Part shown: positions 1 to 6,604 of the stretch, piece after piece
Layout of the letters: each line of letters opens with the position of its first letter
How positions within the stretch are numbered: the first letter of the stretch is position 1
From: Pavlovales sp. CCMP2436
Taxonomy: Eukaryota > Haptophyta > Pavlovophyceae > Pavlovales
Length of the DNA stretch: 13,110 bases
Direction of reading: 5' to 3'
NCBI GenBank assembly: GCA_026770615.1
Contig: MU631417.1
Span: 188,875-201,984, forward strand
The notes under the pieces: generated by a model
The model's database searches: none
What the model saw: the letters and a program-made list of their open reading frames with translations, nothing else
Told to the model about the DNA's origin: nothing
Program-made: the position numbers and the translations under genes

Positions 1-111
1 ATTCCTTGAATTCCTTGTATTCCATTGCTTCCTTGAATTCCTTGTATTCCTTGTATTCCATTGCTTCCATTGCTTCCTTGAATTCCTTGTATTCCTTGAG
101 GTCCAACTTCG
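1..111 (-). repeat. collagen-type Gly-X-Y coding repeat
   Basis: On the minus strand this stretch is an imperfect 9-nt periodic repeat whose codons read Gly-Ile-Gln, Gly-Ser-Asn and Gly-Pro-Gln. It codes for collagen-like triplets and forms the visible C-terminal end of the fibre gene. The array continues beyond the left edge, so its length is unknown. Confidence 0.8.
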
Positions 112-989
112 CCCTGGTCCTGGTGTTGCTTGATTTGACGATAATTCTAAAATGTTCGAATCGTAGCGAATATTTGATGAATTAATGACATTACTTAATT
201 CTACGAATAAACCACCATTGACCTTATACGATAAATATGTATCAGTATCTTGGCTTGTATAATAATTTGCAAATTTGTTTGTATTTGATGTAATCATATT
301 ATCATATCTATATACACTGAGGTCATATCTAATATTTGACGATTCTACGATAATTTTATCTATTTTGTTATCAATTAACGTTGTGATGTCAACAATGTCA
401 TGCTTTATAACATCAATAACATTTGAATTTGATATGAATCTGCCTATTAAGTTTAAGAAGCCTTCGTCTATTTTGTTCACAACTTGACCGCCTAATGTCA
501 TGCCCCCGCTTATTAACGTAGCCCCCACGATATTTTTGATATCTCCCAATTCGTTAAGAGCATTTTGAACAACGGCGTTTGCTGCTGCCTGAAGCAAATC
601 CTTGATTGCTTGAGTGGTAAGATAGTTATTAAATTCTCCTTTTGATAAATATGTATTTGCTATATTGTTGCTTTGAGAATTCTCAGATGTAATATATTTG
701 GATGACAAAAGTCTCAAATTAATAGATTCATTTGATGTTGTCAATTCTGTATTATTAAAGATATTTTACTATCTAAAATTCCTATATTTCCATTTGTTAT
801 TCCTAAATTTCCGTTTGTTATTGTTAAATTTCTGTTCGTTGTACTAATAGATTCTTCTATAAAACCAAATTGGTTATTTGTTTCTGTTTTAAACACATTT
901 AATGAGCTGCCTAATGCTGTTATATTACATGTGTTCGAATTTGCAATAGCCGTTAATTCGTTGCAAGCTTGCTCTCCGAAAACCGACAT
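1..989 (-). pseudogene. collagen-repeat fibre-like protein, frameshifted and cut by left edge
   Basis: The likely start is the ATG at 989, in MSVFGEQACNELT, directly after a TATATTATAAG box; an in-frame ATG at 1055 lies inside the divergent gene. The first ~80 residues carry short repeats (ITNGNLGITNGNIGI). That frame ends at TGA 741-743. The neighbouring frame, entered near the A-tract at 764-767, is then open for over 200 codons of Asn/Ser/Thr-rich sequence with a Gly-rich hydrophobic patch (GATLISGGMTLGG). A second shift near 112-114 enters a Gly-X-Y frame (GIQGIQGSNG) that continues to the window edge. Collagen-like triple-helix repeats are common in fibres of large DNA viruses and phages, so I infer a virion surface or attachment fibre. 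Two frame breaks point to decay or indel error. The C-terminus is not in the window. Confidence 0.68.
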
Positions 990-1031
990 CTTATAATATA
1001 GCGTAGATTTTTTTCTGTACCATTTATATAT
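990..1031. promoter_or_regulatory. bidirectional promoter between fibre and lipase
   Basis: Only 42 bp separate the two divergent ATGs. Reading leftwards, TATATTATAAG abuts the fibre ATG. Reading rightwards, TTTATATAT abuts the lipase ATG. Each TATA-like element lies within about 12 bp of its start codon, as at most other genes here. Confidence 0.5.
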
Positions 1032-1704
1032 ATGTTTGGACAAATTAGAAAACAAAGAGATTCATTTTTTGGTAGACCTACAAGAAGCACTTTTTTGTTC
1101 AATAGATATATGAAGACTGGATCGAATAGATCTATATCTGTAGATCCTATTGTTGAACAAAATCCACTATTAGAAAATGCGATGATATACTTAAAAGCAT
1201 CCTACAGTGACCAGGATGCTATGAAAAAAATGAAAAATATAGGTTACGATCATGATGTAGATTTATCAAATAATGAGACCAATGTTTATACCAAAGATGG
1301 GAAAGCTTTGATATTACACCGAGGTAGTTCGAATGCTAAAGATTTTTTAATAAGTGATATTTTACTCGCTTTTAACTATTCTGCTTTAGACCCACGTGTA
1401 TGGTCTGCTAAAAGATCACTAGACAAACGCAACTAAATATAATACTATCGCAGACCACGTTGGTCACTCACTTGGTGGTTGGTTGGCAGAAATATGCGCA
1501 GATCCTAAGGCTTATATTCTCACGTATAACAAAGGGGCCAGTCCTTACCATATTGGTAAAGCTGTGTCTTCTAGATAGTTAGATATTCGTACACGTGGTG
1601 ATTTAATTAGTATAATGTCGAAATTTCAAAACAGTAATTCGCTTACTATAGAAAACAGAGGGAAAGGTTTTTTAAACGCACACAATTTAAACAATCTTGA
1701 CTAA
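1032..1704 (+). pseudogene. class-3 lipase-like alpha/beta hydrolase, broken
   Basis: The first frame (ATG 1032, stop TAA 1434-1436) gives 134 residues, including a lipase-like KALILHRGSS strand followed by DFLISDILLAFN. The next frame continues the fold with the nucleophile elbow GHSLGG (Ser codon 1468-1470), then TAG at 1576-1578. After that come RTRGDLIS (candidate acid Asp) and NAHNL (candidate His) before TAA 1702-1704. All three triad residues are therefore present, but one frameshift near 1431-1433 and one in-frame stop separate them. Allowing for one extra base the gene is about 223 codons, normal for a compact lipase_3 protein. Its end overlaps the end of the convergent minor capsid gene by 4 bp. 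Lipases occur in some PLVs and could act on host membranes; that role is inferred. Confidence 0.75.
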
Positions 1705-2486
1705 TCTTTATAAAACATGAAAGTTAACGCGAACGTATTGTAAAACGGAAGAGGTGTAAAATTCTCATCGGTCATTTCGATATCAATATAATCGATAGAA
1801 TTGTTACGTAATGGTTGAGTAATAAAAGGACGTTCGAATGGTATAATGTTGCCATAATTTGCGTTATTTGCAATCGAGGCGATTATTTTCCTGGACGTCA
1901 TCAGACTGCTGTCATTCGAGTTATCTAATTGTAAAGACTTGTTTGAACATATGTAAATTTGTTTGGGAAACAGAATGTCCCAAGTGCCTAACGTCTTCGT
2001 GGTACCAACATATGGAACTGTTAAAGATTGAATACAAATACCTAAACGTAACGCTAATCCCGTCGGGAGAATTGTTAAATCTAATGAGGCATTTGTGTTA
2101 TCGATAGACATGATTCGCGTGGTAGCAGAGAAAACCGTGAATGTTAACGGATTTGGGAATGATACACCAGTGTCAGTACGTATTGCGGATTTTGATCCCA
2201 TTGCTGTGGTAATCGCAGAAACATCGGAATAAAAACCTGAGTCTATCGTAATCGTATAAAAAACGCTTGGTGTTTGGGTATAGAAAAACGTCAGTGTTTG
2301 ACCCTCTCCATATACGTTTGGAAATTGACGGGACATTTGAATATTATAAAGTTGAATGAATAAATCTGATTTTACTGATCTGGGTACGATCGAATTGTCA
2401 AAATTCCATTGAAATCTACCGACGGCTGGGTCACTAATATCACTAGTTTGACTTGAAAGAAATAATGGGTATGGTGCGTTATCCAT
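1701..2486 (-). CDS. minor capsid (penton-like) protein, single jelly-roll type
   Basis: An intact 261-residue protein, rich in beta-strand-like sequence and without charged clusters. The N-terminus MDNAPYPLFLSSQTSD is followed by FQWNF and by FYTITIDSGFYSDVSAITTA. The motif 'f.i.I..GfY....i...m' after a strand-rich start, and the hydrophobic end LTFMFYKD, resemble minor capsid/penton proteins of PLVs and adintoviruses. The position downstream of ATPase and major capsid genes also fits. The ATG at 2486 follows TTATATATAGAG. The stop is TAG, four bases from convergent overlap with the lipase end. It is one of the few large genes with no break. The fold cannot be proved from sequence alone, and another virion jelly-roll protein is possible. 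Confidence 0.68.
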   Translation of the reverse strand: MDNAPYPLFLSSQTSDISDPAVGRFQWNFDNSIVPRSVKSDLFIQLYNIQMSRQFPNVYGEGQTLTFFYTQTPSVFYTITIDSGFYSDVSAITTAMGSKSAIRTDTGVSFPNPLTFTVFSATTRIMSIDNTNASLDLTILPTGLALRLGICIQSLTVPYVGTTKTLGTWDILFPKQIYICSNKSLQLDNSNDSSLMTSRKIIASIANNANYGNIIPFERPFITQPLRNNSIDYIDIEMTDENFTPLPFYNTFALTFMFYKD

Positions 2487-2500
2487 CTCTATATATAAGA
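2487..2500 (-). promoter_or_regulatory. TATA-like promoter of minor capsid gene
   Basis: On the minus strand TCTTATATATAGAG runs directly into the ATG at 2486. The recombinase gene has the closely similar GATATATACAGAG before its first ATG, which suggests a shared promoter element. Confidence 0.45.
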
Positions 2501-2507
2501 GGATATT

Positions 2508-3143
2508 TTATTTATTGCGATTATAAACTTCGGGATTATTTGCGATATATTTTTTAGCTCTTATCTTGTTCACTTTAAATTTATCTAAGACTTCTTTAGA
2601 TATTGCCTCAATATTTCTATCTGGTAATGTATCTATGTATTTTTTAATATCATTAAATTTTTTATTAAGGTAAGCATCTGCAAGTTTGCCTGAAAGTAAA
2701 GAACTGCGTTTCATTACAACGGGGGCCGCATCTATTGGTTCTTCTGGAATTTTTGGAAAATTTTCCGTTATATCACTACGTCTATAATTTCCAATAGATT
2801 TTATCAACGACTGACGAACTGCCTCTTTATCACGAGGTACTCTTAACGCGCGATTTGTTACCATCGCTCCTTCGTCTTTAACGGTCGATTTCAAATGATC
2901 GCGCTGTTGTTTATCTAATTCATTCATTCGACTATCATAACTTGTAGCTAAAACGTTTGTTTTTCCATTGAAAGGGTTTTTGCCCACCATGTTATACCCT
3001 AATATTGCAGGACGGACCGCTTCGTTTTCGATCCCATACTGACCGACGGTATTACCGTAAATAGGTACTTCACTTACTATTGGTTTTGGCTCTTCAAATC
3101 GAACAGGATTGAGAGGCTCTTTGAAAAGCCATCTTTCCATCAT
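2508..3143 (-). CDS. uncharacterised 211-aa virion-block protein
   Basis: Intact 211-residue protein starting MMERWLFKEPLNPVRFEEP. The N-terminal half is polar with short Pro/Gly motifs (VPIYGNTVGQYG, ILGYNMVGKNPFNG). The C-terminal ~70 residues are Lys-rich and helical-looking (SGKLADAYLNKKFNDIKKYI). I do not recognise a family and see no signal peptide or membrane segment. The ATG lies inside the end of the preceding small gene (overlap 3094-3143) and the TAA lies 22 bases before the minor capsid ATG, so it is probably cotranscribed with both. Its place between ATPase and minor capsid suggests a minor virion or assembly protein, which is inference from position only. Confidence 0.7.
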   Translation of the reverse strand: MMERWLFKEPLNPVRFEEPKPIVSEVPIYGNTVGQYGIENEAVRPAILGYNMVGKNPFNGKTNVLATSYDSRMNELDKQQRDHLKSTVKDEGAMVTNRALRVPRDKEAVRQSLIKSIGNYRRSDITENFPKIPEEPIDAAPVVMKRSSLLSGKLADAYLNKKFNDIKKYIDTLPDRNIEAISKEVLDKFKVNKIRAKKYIANNPEVYNRNK

Positions 3144-3369
3144 AGTGAGTGGTAATCGGTTGATCTTCGATAGTAAAACCTTTCGCGATATATTCTAATT
3201 GCATCGAGTAGCGACTTCTTGCTCGACCTGTGTAGTATGTTATAATTTTACCTACATATCGACGATTGAATGCTCCTTTGTATGGTTTACCGTTTAGCAA
3301 AAAAATATATTTAGAATTTGCTATAGTGTCCTTTTTCCAACCATTTAATTTATCGATTGAATCGGCCAT
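3094..3369 (-). CDS. small conserved 70-91-aa protein, paralogous to 12413-12625
   Basis: This 91-residue frame starts MADSIDKLNGWKKDT and contains PYKGAFNRRYVGKIITYYTG. A second copy at 12413-12625 matches it closely but stops right after the equivalent of FTIEDQ (residue 70). Here the frame reads on for about 21 more residues into the next gene, so that tail may be an acquired extension. Conservation between the two copies, with most differences silent or conservative, shows it is a real gene. The family is not recognised; a basic, compact, possibly nucleic-acid or virion-associated protein is a guess. It follows the ATPase by 27 bp. Confidence 0.72.
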   Translation of the reverse strand: MADSIDKLNGWKKDTIANSKYIFLLNGKPYKGAFNRRYVGKIITYYTGRARSRYSMQLEYIAKGFTIEDQPITTHYDGKMAFQRASQSCSI

Positions 3370-3463
3370 GTCTATACTATGGAAAGATATTTATTATTAT
3401 TGTATTGTTAAACGGTTGAATCGATTACATATATTACCATCTTCATCGATAAACATAAACGCC
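3160..3463 (-). repeat. duplicated segment, left copy (partner 12416-12716)
   Basis: About 300 bp spanning the end of the ATPase gene, its intergenic gap and the small 70-aa gene recur at 12416-12716 in the same orientation, at roughly 90% identity by eye. Differences include a 3-bp TAT/TAA repeat change after the ATPase stop. The homology stops at FTIEDQ on one side and within AFMFIDED on the other. Confidence 0.88.
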
Positions 3464-4115
3464 CGGTCTTTTTTTGTTTGGTCAGGTTTGAAGATATGAT
3501 TTAAATATGCTTCGAAATCTTTGCTGTTTATATTTACTTCGTCTGTTATTGACATGATCTCTTTTTTGTTGCCTGGTCTGAATATGATAAAATTATTTAT
3601 ATTTTTACGAATTAATAGGGGCGCTTGAATATATGATTGAACTACTAACCAGAAAGACATACGTAAATGCCTACGATTACATAAGAACTTTGTCAGTGTC
3701 CGTTGGAGTTCGATATTTTTCATAGAGGCCGCCATATCGTCCATGATAACTAAGCTATTTTTGTTATTTTTGCATTTATTTCTATTTCTTGTTCGACTTC
3801 GGTAATCGTATTGAAGGTAAGTTCATGATATAAACGACTATGATTTTTAAAAGGAGAGTTTTCCATAGACCGGAACGAGTTTTCTGGTATAAATAAGTAT
3901 ACAAAATCGAATACGCCTTTATAAATTGGCGGAGATGTCTGTGTCAAAAAAGCCGTTAACATTTAACTCTTACCACTTCCCGGTCCACCGCTGTACATTA
4001 AACTGTGAGATTTATTACTTAGTGGTTTTGGTATCTGAGGATGGAGTTGATTATCTACGTTAAATTTGGGAATAATTAGCGGGATATCATTATGTTCTAT
4101 TTCTAAGACACTCAT
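3397..4115 (-). pseudogene. A32/FtsK-type genome packaging ATPase, broken twice
   Basis: The ATG at 4115 begins MSVLEIEHNDIPLII. Walker A, GGPGSGKS, is at residues 43-50 and is followed at once by TAA (3963-3965). The same frame continues from 3962 to the TAG ending near 3750. The adjacent frame then gives the Walker B region (SLVIMDDMA), the RRHLRMSFWLVVQSY segment typical of viral packaging ATPases, and the end RFNRLTIQ before three tandem TAA codons. Allowing for one lost A in one of two A5 tracts (3758-3762, 3767-3771), total length is 240 codons, normal for PLV packaging ATPases. A diverged partial copy at 12035-12138 keeps one frame across the homologous stretch, so the break here looks derived. 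The protein would drive DNA into the capsid. A TATATTAA element precedes the ATG. Confidence 0.88.
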
Positions 4116-4133
4116 TTAATATATCTAAATGTT

Positions 4134-5387
4134 TTAATTATCATATGACAAGAGTCCTTGACTTATTGTTAAAATTTTATCACACACGATATACGCGTAC
4201 ATTGTGAGGGCAGAATTGTTAGAAGAAATGCTAGCCTCGAACAAAATGCCTGACGATGAGGCCAGTGATGTTCCGTCGAGAACAATATCTTGATTTTGGA
4301 ATGCGTCCATACCGATTCCGATAGCGAACGCACTGTCCTCATACTGGCCCTGGGTAACAGATGATGGATTGTTCGATGCATTTAAAACACGCATAGCCTT
4401 GTATAATTCAGATCGCATTTCCACGGTATTCGATACCGGGATAGATGGAACGCGATATCCTCACACGCGAAAACTGTAAGGGGTCAAACCCGCTCTTGTG
4501 AAAGTTGAACTAGATTTATCGGTGTTTGTTGTAGAATTTGATAAACTCGACATCACTATGATAACACCCTGGACTGATTTCGCGCGACATGGGATATTCC
4601 ACGAGATCGCACCAGAGTTGGCCGCGACTGTTGAGGTATAGCATAACACGTCAGTCGCAGGAATCGCCATAATGCCGTTTGGCGTTTTGCTTAAAATTCC
4701 TTGTTCGACGGCAGAATCGAGGCGAATTAGTTCAGTTTGAAGATTTATTTGCTCCATCAAAACATTGCCTTCGACTAATGGGGCACCAGTCAGCCATGAA
4801 AAGAGAGGATTCAGTTGAATTTCGATGCGGATATCATCGGAAAGTAACGAAACTCCGATAGCTTTGCTACACATGCCTGGGCCAAATAAACCGAGTAATG
4901 GGATCGCTACATCGATAGTCGAACCACTAGCGGATGCCATCGCTCTACCGTTTCGTGGTGTTAAAAGACCACCCGCTGATACAGATACGGCATCCGCGCA
5001 CCCCATACTTGCGAGTGATGTACCACGATCTGATGCGCTGACGGTATGGTCGAGTAACATATTTCCATAAATATGCACGTCAGTTAGGCTCGATACGTGA
5101 ACACTTCCGAAATAGATATCGATACTTTGGATTGGCGAGTAACCTGACGAATCTAGTACGAACGCAGTTGTTGCGAGAACCGTTGAGCGGAGAGTATACT
5201 GAAGATAAGTATTATTAGGATTAAAAGATACACCGCTAAATCCACTTGGTAATTGGAAAATAATTCTTCCACGTGAACCGTAAGATACTCCACTGGTAGT
5301 GGCGAGAGTTATACGGGTTGCTTCGGCTTTTGACGATGTGGCGATTTTTTTAACGAATTCGAAAGATTTAGGTAGGACGGATTCCAT
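4134..5387 (-). pseudogene. major capsid protein (double jelly-roll type) with an in-frame TGA
   Basis: From ATG 5387 the frame gives 308 residues, meets TGA at 4461-4463, and stays open in the same frame for another 108 codons to TAA at 4134-4136: 418 codons in all. N-terminal GRIIFQLPSG and NNTYLQYTLRS, then SIDIYFGSVHVSSL, and a C-terminal half ending YAYIVCDKILTISQG, are arranged as in major capsid proteins of PLVs and related viruses. The post-stop segment is clearly the missing end of the second jelly roll, not a separate gene, because no ATG starts it sensibly (only GTG 4424). GC and CpG content are visibly higher than in the neighbours. One stop codon argues for a nonsense mutation, or a base-call error. 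The ATG is preceded by TATTATAAAAC. Confidence 0.85.
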
Positions 5388-5435
5388 GATTTGTTTTATA
5401 ATACATGAGATAGAAAAAAAATTTAGAGAAAGTTG

Positions 5436-5636
5436 TTATTTTTCAAAGGATGAACTTAGTTTATTCATAATTGCTTGTTTACCGAGATATTTAACAACTT
5501 CTAATGCCTCTTTTGGGAGTTCACCGGCAAAATCGCTCATTTTCTTCCTCATTTGATGTTTAGATCCAAATCCTTGCGCATTTATCCCCGATTTACCGAA
5601 ATGCGATTTTACAGATGAATGTTTAAATCTGTACAT
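5436..5636 (-). CDS. small basic protein upstream of major capsid
   Basis: 66 residues, starting MYRFKHSSVKSHFGKSG, rich in Lys/His/Gly in the first half and with an amphipathic-looking helix in the second (LPKEALEVVKYLGKQAIMNKL). No family is recognised. It lies 48 bp upstream of the major capsid ATG on the same strand, and its own ATG is preceded by TATATAAAAGA. Small basic proteins beside capsid genes are often virion core or minor capsid components, but that is only positional inference. Confidence 0.62.
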   Translation of the reverse strand: MYRFKHSSVKSHFGKSGINAQGFGSKHQMRKKMSDFAGELPKEALEVVKYLGKQAIMNKLSSSFEK

Positions 5637-5650
5637 TCTTTTATATACAT
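5637..5650 (-). promoter_or_regulatory. TATA-like promoter of small basic protein and capsid block
   Basis: ATGTATATAAAAGA on the minus strand abuts the ATG at 5636. It is the clearest TATA box in the virion block and could start a transcript covering the basic protein and the major capsid gene. Confidence 0.45.
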
Positions 5651-5653
5651 GGT

Positions 5654-5881
5654 TTAGATTTTTTTTTTGAATTCTTTTTCTAAAATTATATATGCTTCAT
5701 CTGGTAACATCGGGAATTTTTTAGCGTAATACGAGGCGGTACCGTAATCATAGTTTAAAACGGGAAATTCTTCTAAGATCTCGTCAATAGTTTTTTCACG
5801 GGGAACTTCTTTTGGTTTGCTAAAGTCAAGCATTGAAAACATCGATAAAACGGTTTCTACATTATTATTTTCTTGGTTCAT
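5654..5881 (-). CDS. uncharacterised 75-aa acidic protein
   Basis: The start chosen is ATG 5881 (MNQENNNVETVLSMF). A longer upstream frame exists but runs antisense through the neighbouring gene and is implausibly Ser/Phe-rich. The protein is acidic in the middle (REKTIDEILEEFP) and ends in a Lys-rich tail (EKEFKKKI). The segment YYAKKFPMLPDEAYIILEKEF looks like a small helical domain. No function is assigned. It diverges from the coiled-coil gene at 5892, with only 10 bp between the ATGs. Confidence 0.6.
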   Translation of the reverse strand: MNQENNNVETVLSMFSMLDFSKPKEVPREKTIDEILEEFPVLNYDYGTASYYAKKFPMLPDEAYIILEKEFKKKI

Positions 5882-5891
5882 GATAGTTATA
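5882..5891. promoter_or_regulatory. 10-bp gap between divergent start codons
   Basis: The ATGs of the divergent genes at 5881 (-) and 5892 (+) are separated by gatagttata. Promoter elements for each gene must lie inside the other's coding region, or the two transcripts overlap. Confidence 0.35.
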
Positions 5892-6401
5892 ATGGATGAA
5901 GAAAATAATGAAGGAGTTATAAATTTTGAGGCGATTGATGAAGAAATTGAAGAACCGATTAAAGAGAAGAAAGAGAAGAAACCACGTTCTGATAAGCAAA
6001 AAGAGGCTTTGAAACTGATGATTGAGAACCGTAAAGAAAGGGCTATAGTAGAACGTGCTAATCGTAAAGAAAAACGTGCTCCGAAATGGTACCGAGAATT
6101 GAATTCACAAGATAAAGAAATACAAGACATGAAAAGCACTATAGAAATGTTAAAAAATCAAATCTTGGACGATAAAAAAGGTTTCGTTGTTGAAGAAAAA
6201 AATGAAGAACCTGCTAAACGAACCGGTTTACACGACGGAGTTTATTACCATGAACCACCACCTATTGTTCGACAAATTCCGTATAAAGAGGCAGAAATTA
6301 TGTATAATTTTGGACCCATGGATAGACTCAGTTTATTACGTAATGTCTTGCGTTCAATTTTTGCTTCCTTCCCTTTCCTTTTTACCTTTACTTTATACTA
6401 A
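5892..6401 (+). CDS. charged coiled-coil protein, 169 aa
   Basis: The ATG at 5892 (MDEENNEGVINFEAIDEE) is preferred over ATG 5817, which would run antisense through the neighbouring gene. The protein has an acidic N-terminus and a Lys/Glu-rich block KEKKEKKPRSDKQKEALKLM. Next comes a predicted coiled coil around LNSQDKEIQDMKSTIEMLKNQI, then HEPPPIVRQIPYKEAE. The 'KKPRSDKQ..AL' plus coiled-coil arrangement recurs in unassigned proteins of PLVs and giant viruses; I cannot name a function. The last ~15 residues (SIFASFPFLFTFTLY) are unusually hydrophobic and may be a read-through of the original end. It is the only complete rightward gene, converging on the helicase across the long hairpin. Confidence 0.65.
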   Translation: MDEENNEGVINFEAIDEEIEEPIKEKKEKKPRSDKQKEALKLMIENRKERAIVERANRKEKRAPKWYRELNSQDKEIQDMKSTIEMLKNQILDDKKGFVVEEKNEEPAKRTGLHDGVYYHEPPPIVRQIPYKEAEIMYNFGPMDRLSLLRNVLRSIFASFPFLFTFTLY

Positions 6402-6409
6402 ATTAATAC

Positions 6410-6421
6410 TATACTAGTATA
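6410..6421. other. 12-bp perfect palindrome
   Basis: TATACTAGTATA is its own reverse complement and lies 8 bp past the stop of the coiled-coil gene. It may be part of the 3' end signal or simply AT-rich chance sequence. Confidence 0.35.
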
Positions 6422-6486
6422 TATATTTTTTAACTTTTATAAGAGAAATATATAGAATAGAGAATATAATATAGGTAGAGAGTAGA

Positions 6487-6603
6487 GAAAAAGCTTAACG
6501 GTGCTAGGGGTGCTAGTGAAAACTAAACTATTTCATAGTGAGACTTCCCAAATTAAAATAAGTTTAGTTTTCACTAGCACCCCTAGCACCGTTAAGCTTT
6601 TTC
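6487..6603. repeat. 43-bp perfect inverted repeat between convergent genes
   Basis: Arms 6487-6529 and 6561-6603 are exact reverse complements over 43 bp and flank a 31-nt loop. The right arm ends two bases short of the helicase stop codon (6605-6607). The left arm is 85 bp past the stop of the convergent gene at 6401. The stem is far longer than an ordinary terminator. By position it could serve as a bidirectional transcript-end hairpin, as polyadenylation hairpins do in mimiviruses, or it may be a small palindromic insertion. No target-site duplication is evident. Confidence 0.92.
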
Positions 6604-6604
6604 A

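Noticed and set aside
275..487. Plus-strand ORF of 70 codons
   Set aside because: It is antisense to the long fibre frame and has no recognisable motif or promoter.
3750..3775. Programmed ribosomal frameshift in the ATPase gene
   Set aside because: The diverged copy at 12035-12138 reads through in one frame, a stop already precedes this site after Walker A, and similar single-A shifts occur in unrelated genes.
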